A DNA stretch of 18,107 nt from an uncultured Eubacteriales bacterium (GCA_949744025.1 CATJWA010000181.1:1-18107), one strand, 5' to 3'. Counted from the first letter of the stretch, positions 1-6,790 are shown. Numbers and translations: made by a program. Notes: generated by a model from the letters alone, not told the origin.

Positions 1-159
1 ATGGGTGGAATGTTTACCATGACCATCCTTGTGGACACCTCAACCTCCGATTACGGATTTGAGGATATTCGCGCCGCTCTGACCGAAAAGGGCGAGAGCG
101 CAAACCTGACCATTCGTATTCAGCGTGCGGACATTTTCAACGCCATGCACAGAATCTGA
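1..159 (+). CDS. ACT domain-containing protein (UPF0237 family), C-terminal part
   Basis: This is the C-terminal end of a protein whose N-terminus lies before the window. The visible 52 residues run from a GGMFTMTILVD segment to the ending FNAMHRI and stop at TGA 157-159. In UPF0237 proteins (about 90 residues, one ACT domain related to the regulatory GcvR type), the second half typically has a strand like FFTMIMLVD and ends IFNAMHRI, so the match is close. The ATG at position 1 is probably internal, because the first beta-alpha unit of the ACT fold would be missing. ACT domains usually bind amino acids as dimers, but the ligand here is unknown. The gene is followed by a UPF0210 gene, the usual partner in Firmicutes. 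The stop codon lies inside the left arm of the inverted repeat at 157-243. Confidence 0.88.
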   Translation: MGGMFTMTILVDTSTSDYGFEDIRAALTEKGESANLTIRIQRADIFNAMHRI

Positions 160-243
160 TACTTTTTCTTGAAAGATATAGAGGCCCTTTGCGAAATGCA
201 ATGAGCATTAGTGCCTCTTAATGCCCTTGGGTAAAAAGTATCA
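157..243. repeat. Nested inverted repeat between the ACT and UPF0210 genes
   Basis: The outer arms TGATACTTTTT (157-167) and AAAAAGTATCA (233-243) are perfect 11-bp complements. Inside lie a second pair, GAGGC (181-185) and GCCTC (213-217), and an innermost hairpin, AATGC (195-199) with GCATT (205-209). The left outer arm starts on the TGA stop codon of the ACT gene. The outer arms alone look like a terminator stem whose loop was enlarged by about 65 bp. It may act as a terminator or attenuator between the two genes, or be a small palindromic element inserted into a terminator. The right inner part resembles the terminator at 3316-3348. Confidence 0.6.
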
Positions 244-340
244 AAAAGAACTTTAATTCGCTCTTTACTGCCTTGCAAATCCAATATTTCCACACGGCAA
301 CCACATCACACTTTCTCTTCGAACAGTATGAGGTATAAAA

Positions 341-1699
341 ATGCTCAATATATCAGATATAATGAAGACGCTGGACATGATAGACCACCAGCACCTTGAC
401 ATACGCACCATAACAATGGGAATCTCCCTGCGCGATTGCGCCCACCCCGACATGTCCGCCTGCGCGCGGAAAATCTACGACAAGATATGCCGCTGCGCCG
501 AGCATCTGGTAGAAACCGGCTGCGCGATTGAGAACGAGTACGGCATACCTATTGTAAACAAGAGAATATCCGTTACGCCCGCGGCGCTTGTGGCCGAGTC
601 CTGCGAGGGCGGGGACTATGTGCTTATTGCAAGAGCCATGGACAGCGCGGCCAAGCAGTGCGGCGTCAACTTCATAGGCGGCTACTCCGCGCTGGTTCAC
701 AAGGGCTTTACCAACGGCGACCGCCGGCTTATAGAGTCCATACCCGAGGCTCTGGCGGAAACGGAGCTGGTCTGCTCAAGCGTGAACATAGCCACAACCA
801 AGGCCGGCATAAACATGGACGCCGTGGCGCTCATGGGCAACATTATCAAGCGGACCGCGGAGCTGACCTCGGACAGCGGCGGCCTCGGCTGCGCCAAGCT
901 GGTTGTATTTGCCAACGCGGTTGAGGACAATCCCTTCATGGCCGGCGCTTTTCACGGTATCGGCGAGCCGGAGTGCGTGATAAACGTGGGCGTATCCGGC
1001 CCCGGCGTCGTTCACAGCGCGCTCAAGGCTGTAAAGGGCCAGTCCTTTGACGTGGTGGCCGAGACGGTTAAGCGCACAGCCTTCCGCATAACGCGAATGG
1101 GGCAGTTAGTGGCACAGGAGGCGTCACAGCGGCTTGGAGTGCCCTTCGGCGTGGTTGACCTGTCTCTGGCTCCCACTCCCGCGGTGGGCGACAGCGTGGC
1201 GCGCATACTCGAGGAGATGGGACTTGAGGTCTGCGGCACGCACGGCACAACCGCGGCGCTGGCTCTGCTCAACGACGCGGTGAAAAAGGGCGGCATAATG
1301 GCCTCAGGCCATGTTGGCGGCCTGTCGGGCGCTTTTATTCCGGTAAGCGAGGATGAGGGCATGATAGCCGCCGCGCGCCGCGGGACGCTGACGCTTGAAA
1401 AGTTAGAGGCCATGACCTGCGTTTGCTCCGTCGGTCTGGACATGATAGCCGTGCCGGGCGACACAAGCGCGGACACCATCTCCGCCATAATAGCCGACGA
1501 GGCGGCCATAGGCGTGGTCAACTCCAAGACCACCGCCGTGCGAATTATTCCCGCGCCCGGCAAAGCAGTCGGCGACAACGTGGAGTTCGGCGGCCTGCTC
1601 GGCAACGCCCCTGTGATGCCTGTCCATCCGGAGAGCTCGGCTGGCTTCATAGCCCGCGGCGGACGAATTCCCGCTCCGATGCAGAGCTTGAAAAACTGA
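341..1699 (+). CDS. UPF0210 / DUF711 (PFL) family protein
   Basis: This complete 452-residue protein has the length and appearance of UPF0210 (DUF711). Its start MLNISDIMKTLDMIDHQ and the following ITMGISLRDCAHPD segment are characteristic of the family, as is the glycine-rich region with GVSGPGVV and the later HGTTAALALLNDAVKKGG. The ATG at 341 is preceded by GAGG at 330-333. The function is not established. The family is commonly encoded next to an ACT-domain UPF0237 protein, as here, so the ACT protein may regulate it or form a complex with it; that is inference. It is probably cytosolic, with no signal peptide or membrane segment. The 181-bp gap to the ACT gene contains a nested inverted repeat, so the two genes may not be simply co-transcribed. 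A strong terminator follows 11 bp after the stop codon. Confidence 0.9.
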   Translation: MLNISDIMKTLDMIDHQHLDIRTITMGISLRDCAHPDMSACARKIYDKICRCAEHLVETGCAIENEYGIPIVNKRISVTPAALVAESCEGGDYVLIARAMDSAAKQCGVNFIGGYSALVHKGFTNGDRRLIESIPEALAETELVCSSVNIATTKAGINMDAVALMGNIIKRTAELTSDSGGLGCAKLVVFANAVEDNPFMAGAFHGIGEPECVINVGVSGPGVVHSALKAVKGQSFDVVAETVKRTAFRITRMGQLVAQEASQRLGVPFGVVDLSLAPTPAVGDSVARILEEMGLEVCGTHGTTAALALLNDAVKKGGIMASGHVGGLSGAFIPVSEDEGMIAAARRGTLTLEKLEAMTCVCSVGLDMIAVPGDTSADTISAIIADEAAIGVVNSKTTAVRIIPAPGKAVGDNVEFGGLLGNAPVMPVHPESSAGFIARGGRIPAPMQSLKN

Positions 1700-1710
1700 C
1701 GTTAAAAATA

Positions 1711-1745
1711 AAAATGCGGAAGATTGAAAAATCTTCCGCATTTTT
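1711..1745. terminator. Bidirectional intrinsic terminator between convergent genes
   Basis: The arms AAAATGCGGAAGATT (1711-1725) and AATCTTCCGCATTTT (1730-1744) pair perfectly around a GAAA tetraloop. There is a T-run on the plus strand and an A-run upstream that serves the minus strand. It ends the UPF0210 transcript and can also end the convergent DUF6147 transcript. Confidence 0.93.
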
Positions 1746-1768
1746 TCATTCGCCTTTACGGGCTCAAA

Positions 1769-2185
1769 TCAGTAATCAACAGATTTGGAATAATCTATCT
1801 GAGTTTCCAGCAGCTTGCCGTTTGTATCGTAAACCTCCGCCGTGATTCGCAGACGATACTCATATCCGGATGTAACATACCATACCTTATCCAAAGAAAT
1901 ACGCCCTGTGTCCTCACCTGTCCATGTCTTAATGGTACTCCAGCCACTGCCTCCATCCCGCTGGAGCTCTATTGTTAAATCAATGGTATCTGTTGATTCA
2001 TAGGTGACTATTTTGGAATAGCAAGACGACTTTCCGCTGCTGCTGATATCAAAAGCAATGTCAAATGAACGTATACGCAAATAGCGCGGCTGTACAGCAT
2101 TGCCCTCCTCAGCCGCAAATGCGGCCGGCACCATGACACCAAACACAAGAATAATGCTCAGCAGCAGGGTAACAACTCTTTTCAT
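1769..2185 (-). CDS. Exported DUF6147-like protein
   Basis: The 138-residue product begins MKRVV followed by a hydrophobic run and PAAFAA, a clear Sec signal peptide with likely cleavage after Ala24. The mature part is a small beta-rich domain with ISSSGKSSCYSKIVTY, ELQRDGGSGWSTIKTW and a C-terminal YRLRITAEVYD segment. This layout fits the DUF6147 family of small secreted Clostridial proteins, whose function is unknown. The start is supported by GGGAGGAATG just upstream on the minus strand. It lies 77 bp downstream of the DUF4367 gene on the same strand, so both may be one transcript. With a signal peptide and no anchor it should be released outside the membrane. The family name is from recall of the pattern and is moderately certain; export is well supported. 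Confidence 0.72.
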   Translation of the reverse strand: MKRVVTLLLSIILVFGVMVPAAFAAEEGNAVQPRYLRIRSFDIAFDISSSGKSSCYSKIVTYESTDTIDLTIELQRDGGSGWSTIKTWTGEDTGRISLDKVWYVTSGYEYRLRITAEVYDTNGKLLETQIDYSKSVDY

Positions 2186-2262
2186 ACAATCATTCCTCCC
2201 AAATAAGTAAGTTTGCTAAATTCTTCCGTTTAAGTAAACGCCCATTTTGATAAAATGCAACA

Positions 2263-3027
2263 TCAAAATCTCTGTCCTGTGTAAGTCAAACTGGAAATGA
2301 AATTTAGTGCATCTTCCCTACTTAAACCGCAACAGCTAATGTCAATGAAAATTTGATTTTCTGTATCCGCAATAGTCGCATTTATCCAGTCATTCTTCTC
2401 CATAAGCAGCCCCACATGCCCATTGATTTCGATATCTTCAACAATGTCAGCGTCCTCTGTATCAAATTGGTGAACAATACTTTCTGAGCCATTTATCACT
2501 TCCAATATAATTATTGCATCGTTCTCTCCTATGTACCTTTTCCAGCACGAAAATCTATCGCCTCCCGTCTCGTCCAAAGTAAATCCCTCTGGAAGTTCAG
2601 TAAATTCATAAGGAAGCAAATCTTCCTTATCAGATGTTGCCTTTACCATGCTGCCTTCTTCAAAGCTCATACTCGTCGCCACGTCTGAAACCTCAATAAG
2701 CAGGTTCAGCGTCGCGGTGCGCACCTCGGGGGAGGCGGCATAGATTCCGGTAAACAACAGCATCGCGGTAAACGCCGCGACCGAAACCCGCTGGAAAACG
2801 CGCCAGGCCACATGCACCGCCCGAGTTCGCTTCTCCCTGGCAAAGCAGCGCGATATTGTTTTCAGGCTTCGGCGGTCAACCTCCTCCGGTATGACAAAAT
2901 CAGGGTCGGCCTTCAGGCGCTCATTTTCCCTGAGCAGCTCCGCGCCCTCCTCAGTCATGATTTTATCCATCATTACGGCGAATATCGCGTCCTCGTATTG
3001 CTCCATTAAATCCTTGCGTGATTTCAT
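2263..3027 (-). CDS. DUF4367 membrane protein, anti-sigma-factor-like
   Basis: This 254-residue protein has a cytoplasmic N-terminal part (about 1-80), rich in charged residues and with an ELLRENERLKADPDF segment. One membrane helix follows at about 81-98 (VSVAAFTAMLLFTGIYAA), then an outside domain of about 155 residues. The end of the outside domain (CCGLSREDALNFISSLTYTG) is typical of DUF4367. Such proteins often act as membrane anti-sigma factors or sensors encoded beside an ECF-type sigma factor. None is seen here, so the partner is missing or elsewhere. The start is supported by GAAGGAGGG before the ATG. Base composition is split: the segment encoding the outside domain is AT-rich (35% GC at 2341-2400), while that for the membrane helix and N-terminus is GC-rich (67% at 2761-2820). 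This hints at domain replacement. Confidence 0.8.
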   Translation of the reverse strand: MKSRKDLMEQYEDAIFAVMMDKIMTEEGAELLRENERLKADPDFVIPEEVDRRSLKTISRCFAREKRTRAVHVAWRVFQRVSVAAFTAMLLFTGIYAASPEVRTATLNLLIEVSDVATSMSFEEGSMVKATSDKEDLLPYEFTELPEGFTLDETGGDRFSCWKRYIGENDAIIILEVINGSESIVHQFDTEDADIVEDIEINGHVGLLMEKNDWINATIADTENQIFIDISCCGLSREDALNFISSLTYTGQRF

Positions 3028-3475
3028 TAAATCCCTCCTTCATATATACTGACACCTCAACACCGGCTTTTGCAACACATCAAATTTAAAAAGCTGAAAA
3101 TTTTATCTCTCTGCATATAAATTTTTGTGCCGCGGCAGGCCGAGTTTCCCTGCTTTTGTTGCATTTCCGGAAATTTCGCGTTTATTAGATATAGGGTGTT
3201 GCGCCAGCAGCAGTAATATCATTGCTTACGCCAAAAGCAGCATTAAGCAAACGGGCGTTAAAGCTATAAGCGCCCAGCGCACGACGGCCAGGACAAATGA
3301 AATATACGCGGTTATGAGCCCTAATGCGCAGCATTAGAGGCTCTTTTTGATTCTTCTCAGAGAAAAAAGTCGAAAAATAAAGGAGGTATTGGTAAAGAAA
3401 GGAAAAAACGGGATTATCGTTCCTGTACGAAAACGGAAGAATCCAGTACGATAGAAAGTATTGGAGGGGAGGGCG
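3028..3475. other. Intergenic region without a convincing gene
   Basis: These about 450 bp separate the minus-strand DUF4367 gene from the plus-strand XRE gene. They hold the DUF4367 ribosome binding site, a 12-bp palindrome ATTTCCGGAAAT (3163-3174), an orphan plus-strand terminator (3316-3348), an AAAGGAGG that is not well placed for any ATG (about 3379-3387), and a GTACGA direct repeat just ahead of the XRE gene. Short open frames exist on both strands, but none has a start, ribosome binding site and recognisable product together. Confidence 0.5.
3316..3348 (+). terminator. Intrinsic terminator with no obvious upstream gene
   Basis: GAGCC-CTAATGC (3316-3327) pairs with GCATTAG-A-GGCTC (3331-3343) around a GCA loop, with one bulged A, and is followed by TTTTT (3344-3348). 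The T-run exists only on the plus-strand side, so it should terminate a plus-strand transcript starting somewhere in 3028-3315, where no convincing gene is seen. Confidence 0.75.
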
Positions 3476-3484
3476 GTGCTGAGG

Positions 3485-3697
3485 ATGGTATTCGGGATGA
3501 ACTTGAAATATTATAGGATGCGCCAAGGTCTGACACAGGAGGAAGCTGCCGAAAGATGCAGCATAAGCAGCGAGTATTGGGGTAAGATGGAACGCGGAGT
3601 GCAGGCCGCCACCTTAGATATAGTTGAAAAAGTAAGCGTTGGCCTGGATGTAAGCGCAAAGGATCTGTTCAATGAGTTCAATGAAATTAAAGAATAA
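3485..3697 (+). CDS. Small XRE-family helix-turn-helix regulator
   Basis: This 70-residue protein is essentially one Cro/C1-type DNA-binding domain. It shows LKYYRMRQGLTQEEAAERC (helices 1-2), SISSEYWGKMERG (recognition region) and a closing LDIVEKVSVGLDVSAKDLF. ATG 3485 is chosen because GGAGGGGAGGG lies at 3463-3473. GTG 3476 is an alternative start adding three residues, and TTG 3461 lies before the ribosome binding site and is unlikely. There is no effector domain, so it probably acts as a simple dimeric repressor, perhaps on its own promoter. A GTACGA direct repeat just upstream (about 3426 and 3447) could be an operator. The next gene, a bare Spo0A_C domain, begins 28 bp after the stop, so the two are probably co-transcribed. 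Confidence 0.85.
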   Translation: MVFGMNLKYYRMRQGLTQEEAAERCSISSEYWGKMERGVQAATLDIVEKVSVGLDVSAKDLFNEFNEIKE

Positions 3698-3725
3698 AGA
3701 CTACATATTTACGGGGGAGCGGGCA

Positions 3726-4064
3726 ATGATTGATGAGACATACGAGTTACTGTACCGTCTTGGAGTAACGGCGAACTATACGGGATTTTTTCATATGGCG
3801 AGCGCCGTTCTGCTGTGTGTACAGAGCCCCGAGAGGCTTCAGCTTGTGACAAAGTGGCTGTACCCTGAGGTTGCCAAACGGTATGGGACAAGCTGGAAGG
3901 CAGTTGAGAGAAATATAAGAACAGTGGGCAGCATTATCTGGCGTGAGAACCGGCCGTTGCTTGAGGAGCTGGCGCGCAGGCCGCTGACGCAGAAGCCATG
4001 CGCCGCAAAGCTTCTGGCTATTTTATCCCTGAGCCTGATGTCTTCGCCCAGTCTGAAGCAGTAG
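3726..4064 (+). CDS. Stand-alone Spo0A C-terminal DNA-binding domain protein
   Basis: The 112-residue product matches the effector domain of the sporulation regulator Spo0A. It starts LLYRLGVTANYTGFFHM, continues SPERLQLVTKWLYPEVAKRYG, and has TSWKAVERNIRTVGSIIW, the counterpart of the Spo0A recognition helix region (VERAIRHAIEVAW in Bacillus). The phosphoacceptor receiver domain, normally about 120 residues before this domain, is absent. The protein therefore cannot be switched by phosphorylation in the usual way. ATG 3726 is preferred because GGGGGAGCGGGC precedes it closely; two ATGs further upstream (3672, 3681) lie within the end of the XRE gene and lack a site. The residues after about 75 are less Spo0A-like. 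It may bind 0A-box-like sites constitutively or pair with the XRE protein; both are inference. Confidence 0.85.
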   Translation: MIDETYELLYRLGVTANYTGFFHMASAVLLCVQSPERLQLVTKWLYPEVAKRYGTSWKAVERNIRTVGSIIWRENRPLLEELARRPLTQKPCAAKLLAILSLSLMSSPSLKQ

Positions 4065-4177
4065 CAGAACAGTGAACCGGCGCACGTCAGGAGCGAAAAG
4101 CAGCGCCGTAAATCCGCTTCAAGCCCCTGCGTCGGCCAAAGGAAGCCGGCAGGCACACCCCCAGGAAAGCAAAAATG

Positions 4178-4237
4178 AAACGCAGTAAAACGGAGCCGTG
4201 AGATGGTATACCTCCACAGCTCCGTTTTACTGCGTTT
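4178..4237. terminator. Long-stem bidirectional terminator with 22-nt loop
   Basis: The left arm 4178-4196 and right arm 4219-4237 pair perfectly over 19 bp (AAACGCAGTAAAACGGAGC in the left arm). T-rich and A-rich flanks let it work in both directions. It separates the Spo0A_C-domain gene from the convergent LysR gene. The loop (4197-4218) is unusually long for a terminator and contains the palindrome GGTATACC (4205-4212). The 4065-4177 stretch before it shows nothing recognisable. Confidence 0.85.
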
Positions 4238-4285
4238 TTCTGTATTTACGGGCTTTACGGTCAGGCTCCAGCAATCAAACGGCAA

Positions 4286-5215
4286 TCATGCCGGGCCGCC
4301 GGCGCCTGCCTCGTCATTTATATCCTTGCACGCGTTTATCATCTGCTGTATGAGAATTGATGCCTCGGGAGTAAATGCGTTTTTCCTCGTGACGATAGAC
4401 AGCGGAAAGCGCGGCCTTTCGGTAAGGCTTCTGATAATCAGCGTTTTATTATCGCATATCTTTTTCGCCATTCCTCTGGTAATCAGGGAAACGCCCAAAT
4501 CGTTTTCAACATAGTTTTTCAGCGTGCTTACCGAGGCGCACTTTATCGTCGGGGCGAAACGGTTTGCCGGTATGCCGTAATCCATCAGGAGCAGCCGATA
4601 TTCGTTGAAGCCGGTGCTGAGTATTATCAGCTTCTCATCAAGGCAGTCAGACAGGGATATTTCTCCTGCCGCAGCAAGCGGATTTCTTCTGTTGCACAAA
4701 AGCACCAGCTCATCGTAAATAAAGGGGGACTTGTGCCATTTTTCGGTCTCGGGCAGCATTTGAAGGGCGCAGGTACGCAAAATGCCTATGGCGTTCTTCT
4801 CTTTTTCAAGGCATTGGAGCACCCCGTTCATATCCGTCTCCATCATCTCAAGATGAACGCAGGGATGAGCCCTGTTGAACTCGACGAGAATGTCCGGGAG
4901 GTTATAAAGATGGATAATCGGAACCGAGGCAATGGATATCGAGGCGCTTTCTTCAGATTTATTCAGGGAAATGGCGTCCTGAAGCGCGGAAATGGTTTCC
5001 ACAACCCTTTCCGCGTAGGGCAGGATTGCTTTTCCGTCGTCCGTGAGCCCCGCAGTACGCGTGCTTCTGTCAAAAAGAGTTACGCCGAGCTCCTTCTCAA
5101 GCAGACCGATGTATTTCGATATATTGGCCTGAGAGGTATACATTTCCTCCGCCGCATCAGAAAACCGCCCACACCTTACAACCGCGAGGAATGCCTGAAA
5201 CCAAATAATTTTCAT
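4286..5215 (-). CDS. LysR-type transcriptional regulator
   Basis: The 309-residue protein has the standard LysR plan. The N-terminal winged helix-turn-helix runs from about residue 1 to 60, with FSDAAEEMYTSQANISKYIGLLEKELGVTLFDRS, including the typical S-x-S/x-I-x-x-LE-x-x-LG pattern (longer run abbreviated as a family signature). A linker helix follows, and then a two-lobed substrate-binding domain from about residue 90, with AIGILRT and LGVSLITRGMA segments. It is transcribed divergently from the aconitase X operon, the usual position for a LysR activator of the neighbouring genes. It should bind the palindrome at 5328-5360. A promoter with TTGCAT, a 17-bp spacer and TAGAAT lies at 5279-5307. 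The ribosome binding site (AAAGGA) is only modest. The inducer is unknown but probably relates to the substrate of the operon. Confidence 0.93.
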   Translation of the reverse strand: MKIIWFQAFLAVVRCGRFSDAAEEMYTSQANISKYIGLLEKELGVTLFDRSTRTAGLTDDGKAILPYAERVVETISALQDAISLNKSEESASISIASVPIIHLYNLPDILVEFNRAHPCVHLEMMETDMNGVLQCLEKEKNAIGILRTCALQMLPETEKWHKSPFIYDELVLLCNRRNPLAAAGEISLSDCLDEKLIILSTGFNEYRLLLMDYGIPANRFAPTIKCASVSTLKNYVENDLGVSLITRGMAKKICDNKTLIIRSLTERPRFPLSIVTRKNAFTPEASILIQQMINACKDINDEAGAGGPA

Positions 5216-5278
5216 AAGTCTTTATATCCTTTGATTGTGAACACAGGGTTTCACTCAACGATGCCGCTGGTTTTTATC

Positions 5279-5307
5279 ATTCTACTATAAATTCATATCC
5301 AATGCAA
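5279..5307 (-). promoter_or_regulatory. Putative sigma-A promoter of the LysR gene
   Basis: On the minus strand, TTGCAT (5307-5302) and TAGAAT (5284-5279) are separated by exactly 17 bp. This is a good match to the -35/-10 consensus, placed about 64 bp before the LysR start codon. The palindrome 5328-5360 lies 20 bp upstream of its -35 box. Confidence 0.7.
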
Positions 5308-5327
5308 TAGATAAGCGGTGTTTCCTA

Positions 5328-5360
5328 CAATATAATATTCCATTTTGGAATATTATATTG
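5328..5360. promoter_or_regulatory. Perfect 33-bp palindrome, probable LysR operator
   Basis: The arms CAATATAATATTCCA (5328-5342) and TGGAATATTATATTG (5346-5360) are perfect complements around TTT. The centre, ATTCCATTTTGGAAT, fits the T-N11-A LysR box with dyad symmetry. It sits between the two divergent promoters, 11 bp upstream of the operon -35 and 20 bp upstream of the LysR -35. There it could both activate the operon and autoregulate the regulator gene. Confidence 0.82.
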
Positions 5361-5371
5361 GTAAAAGTGAA

Positions 5372-5400
5372 TTGATTGCCGCCCTGAAAAATGCTATATA
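5372..5400 (+). promoter_or_regulatory. Putative promoter of the aconitase X / TRAP operon
   Basis: TTGATT (5372-5377) and TATATA (5395-5400) are separated by 17 bp, and TGC just before the -10 gives an extended -10. This would yield a leader of about 70 nt before the aconitase X start codon. The upstream palindrome is well placed for an activator contacting RNA polymerase. Confidence 0.7.
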
Positions 5401-5479
5401 ATCATTAAACAACAGTTGCGAATTGGGCAGAAAGAGCAGTACCCTGCGCCTAATATTCAAATATATGGAGGAGCAGTCA

Positions 5480-6790
5480 ATGATTACAGTACACCTAAAT
5501 GACGACGAGAAGCGAATGCTTGACGGGGAACAGGGAAGGGTTCGGCAGGTATGTATGGAATATCTGGTGGAAATGTGCCGGATAGCGGGAGCGGAGCGCC
5601 TTGTGGACCTGGACGGCACAGGGGATATGCACACCCCCGGACTGAAAATGTCCGATTTCTATGAAATTACCCTCGACGACCTGCGCGAGCTGGTGAGCGA
5701 AGGGGGCCGCTTCAGGATTCCCACCTTCGCCAATAAATCCCCCTTCCCCGAGCAGCCGCCCATCCACGGCTGGGAGTCCTGCAATATCTGCTCCTACCGC
5801 AAAGCCGGAGTGCGTCAGGACGACCCCGCCTTTCACGACAGGGCCATGCACAGGCAGGAATACGAGCTTCTCCGCAAAATGGGCATGATGACCACCCACT
5901 CCTGCGCCAACTACCTTACCATGACCTACTGGCCCACCGTCGGGCAGCACTGCTCTTGGTTTGAGAGCTCTCAGATTCCCTACTGCAACGCGGTACTCGG
6001 CGCTCGCACCAACTTCGACGGCTCCTTCGCCACCTGTTTTCTCGGCAAGGCTCCGTATTACGGAATGCACATCACCGAGAACCGTTACGGCACCATCCTC
6101 ATAAAAACGGACCGCCTTATTCACACCGACCTTGAGTGGGACGTTTTCGGCTACGCGGCAGGCTGTGAGGCGAAATGCTCCGTGCCCGTGCTCACCGGCA
6201 CGGCAAAGCCGACCACTACACAGTATCAGAAGCTCAACTCCGCCATACATACCGGCGGCGCAGTGGAGATGTACCACATCCCCGGCAGCACTCCTGAGGC
6301 GCCCACGCTTGAATTTGCCCTTGGCGGAAGGAAGCCCGAGCGGGAGGCTCTTATCGGAGAGCGGGAGCTCAAGGCGGCCTATGACTATCTCAATTACCAC
6401 ACCACGAATGAGGTAGATATGGTTTATCTCGGCTGCCCTCATCTCAACATGGTTGACCTGATGAAGCTTGTGGGCAAAATAGAGGGTAAGCGGGTGAAGA
6501 TACCCATGTGGGTTATGACCGCTCCGTGGCTTTACCATGCGGCCGGCGACATGGGCTATGTCAAAATCCTCGAGGGCGCCGGTGTTACTCTGATGTCGGG
6601 GGCGTGTCTGGCCGCGATGGGGGCTGTTCCCGAGGGAGTTCGCTGCATTGCGGTGGACACGGCCAAGCAGGCGAACTATGTCACCGGCTGCTATCCGGAC
6701 GAGGACGCGAAGCTTCAGGTCTGCTATGGGACCACGGACGAGTGTATAGACGCGGCGCTGACTGGGCGCTGGCGCGGCGAGTGGAGGTAA
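5480..6790 (+). CDS. acnX: Aconitase X, large (catalytic) subunit
   Basis: The 436-residue protein shows the aconitase X pattern: HSCANYLTMTYWPTVGQHC (about 140-158), FESSQIPYCNAVLGARTN (161-178), then GKAPYYGMHITENRYG and LGCPHLNMVDL (317-327). Enzymes of this group dehydrate hydroxylated compounds using an iron-sulfur cluster or metal held by cysteines. Cys142, Cys319 and Cys376 are the likely ligands by position. Known activities include cis-3-hydroxy-L-proline dehydratase in bacteria and phosphomevalonate dehydratase in archaea. ATG 5480 is chosen because GGAGGAG (5467-5473) precedes it. The start is followed by MITVHLNDDEKRMLDGEQG, typical of family N-termini. The early part is atypical, with a CNIC motif at 101-104. 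The small subunit is encoded 8 bp downstream. The substrate is unknown. Confidence 0.9.
   Translation: MITVHLNDDEKRMLDGEQGRVRQVCMEYLVEMCRIAGAERLVDLDGTGDMHTPGLKMSDFYEITLDDLRELVSEGGRFRIPTFANKSPFPEQPPIHGWESCNICSYRKAGVRQDDPAFHDRAMHRQEYELLRKMGMMTTHSCANYLTMTYWPTVGQHCSWFESSQIPYCNAVLGARTNFDGSFATCFLGKAPYYGMHITENRYGTILIKTDRLIHTDLEWDVFGYAAGCEAKCSVPVLTGTAKPTTTQYQKLNSAIHTGGAVEMYHIPGSTPEAPTLEFALGGRKPEREALIGERELKAAYDYLNYHTTNEVDMVYLGCPHLNMVDLMKLVGKIEGKRVKIPMWVMTAPWLYHAAGDMGYVKILEGAGVTLMSGACLAAMGAVPEGVRCIAVDTAKQANYVTGCYPDEDAKLQVCYGTTDECIDAALTGRWRGEWR

Noticed and set aside
1012..1650. Minus-strand open frame of 212 codons opposite the UPF0210 gene
   Set aside because: Antisense shadow, Ser/Pro/Ala-rich, without a ribosome binding site.
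3125..3337. Plus-strand open frame of 70 codons before the orphan terminator
   Set aside because: It needs a TTG start with no ribosome binding site, its end runs into the terminator stem, and no family is recognised. It stays a weak candidate for the missing transcript.
3388..3455. Possible 21-residue basic peptide starting at TTG just after AAAGGAGG
   Set aside because: The spacing between GGAGG and TTG is only 2 bp, too short for efficient initiation, and nothing else supports it.
3185..3526. Minus-strand open frame of 113 codons, and a short hydrophobic frame in another minus frame near 3240-3335
   Set aside because: The first crosses the terminator and the XRE start. The hydrophobic stretch has no start codon or ribosome binding site and stops after about 35 codons; it may be a gene remnant.
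5495..6538. Minus-strand open frame of 347 codons opposite acnX
   Set aside because: Antisense shadow of a recognised gene, with no start signal and no recognisable domain.
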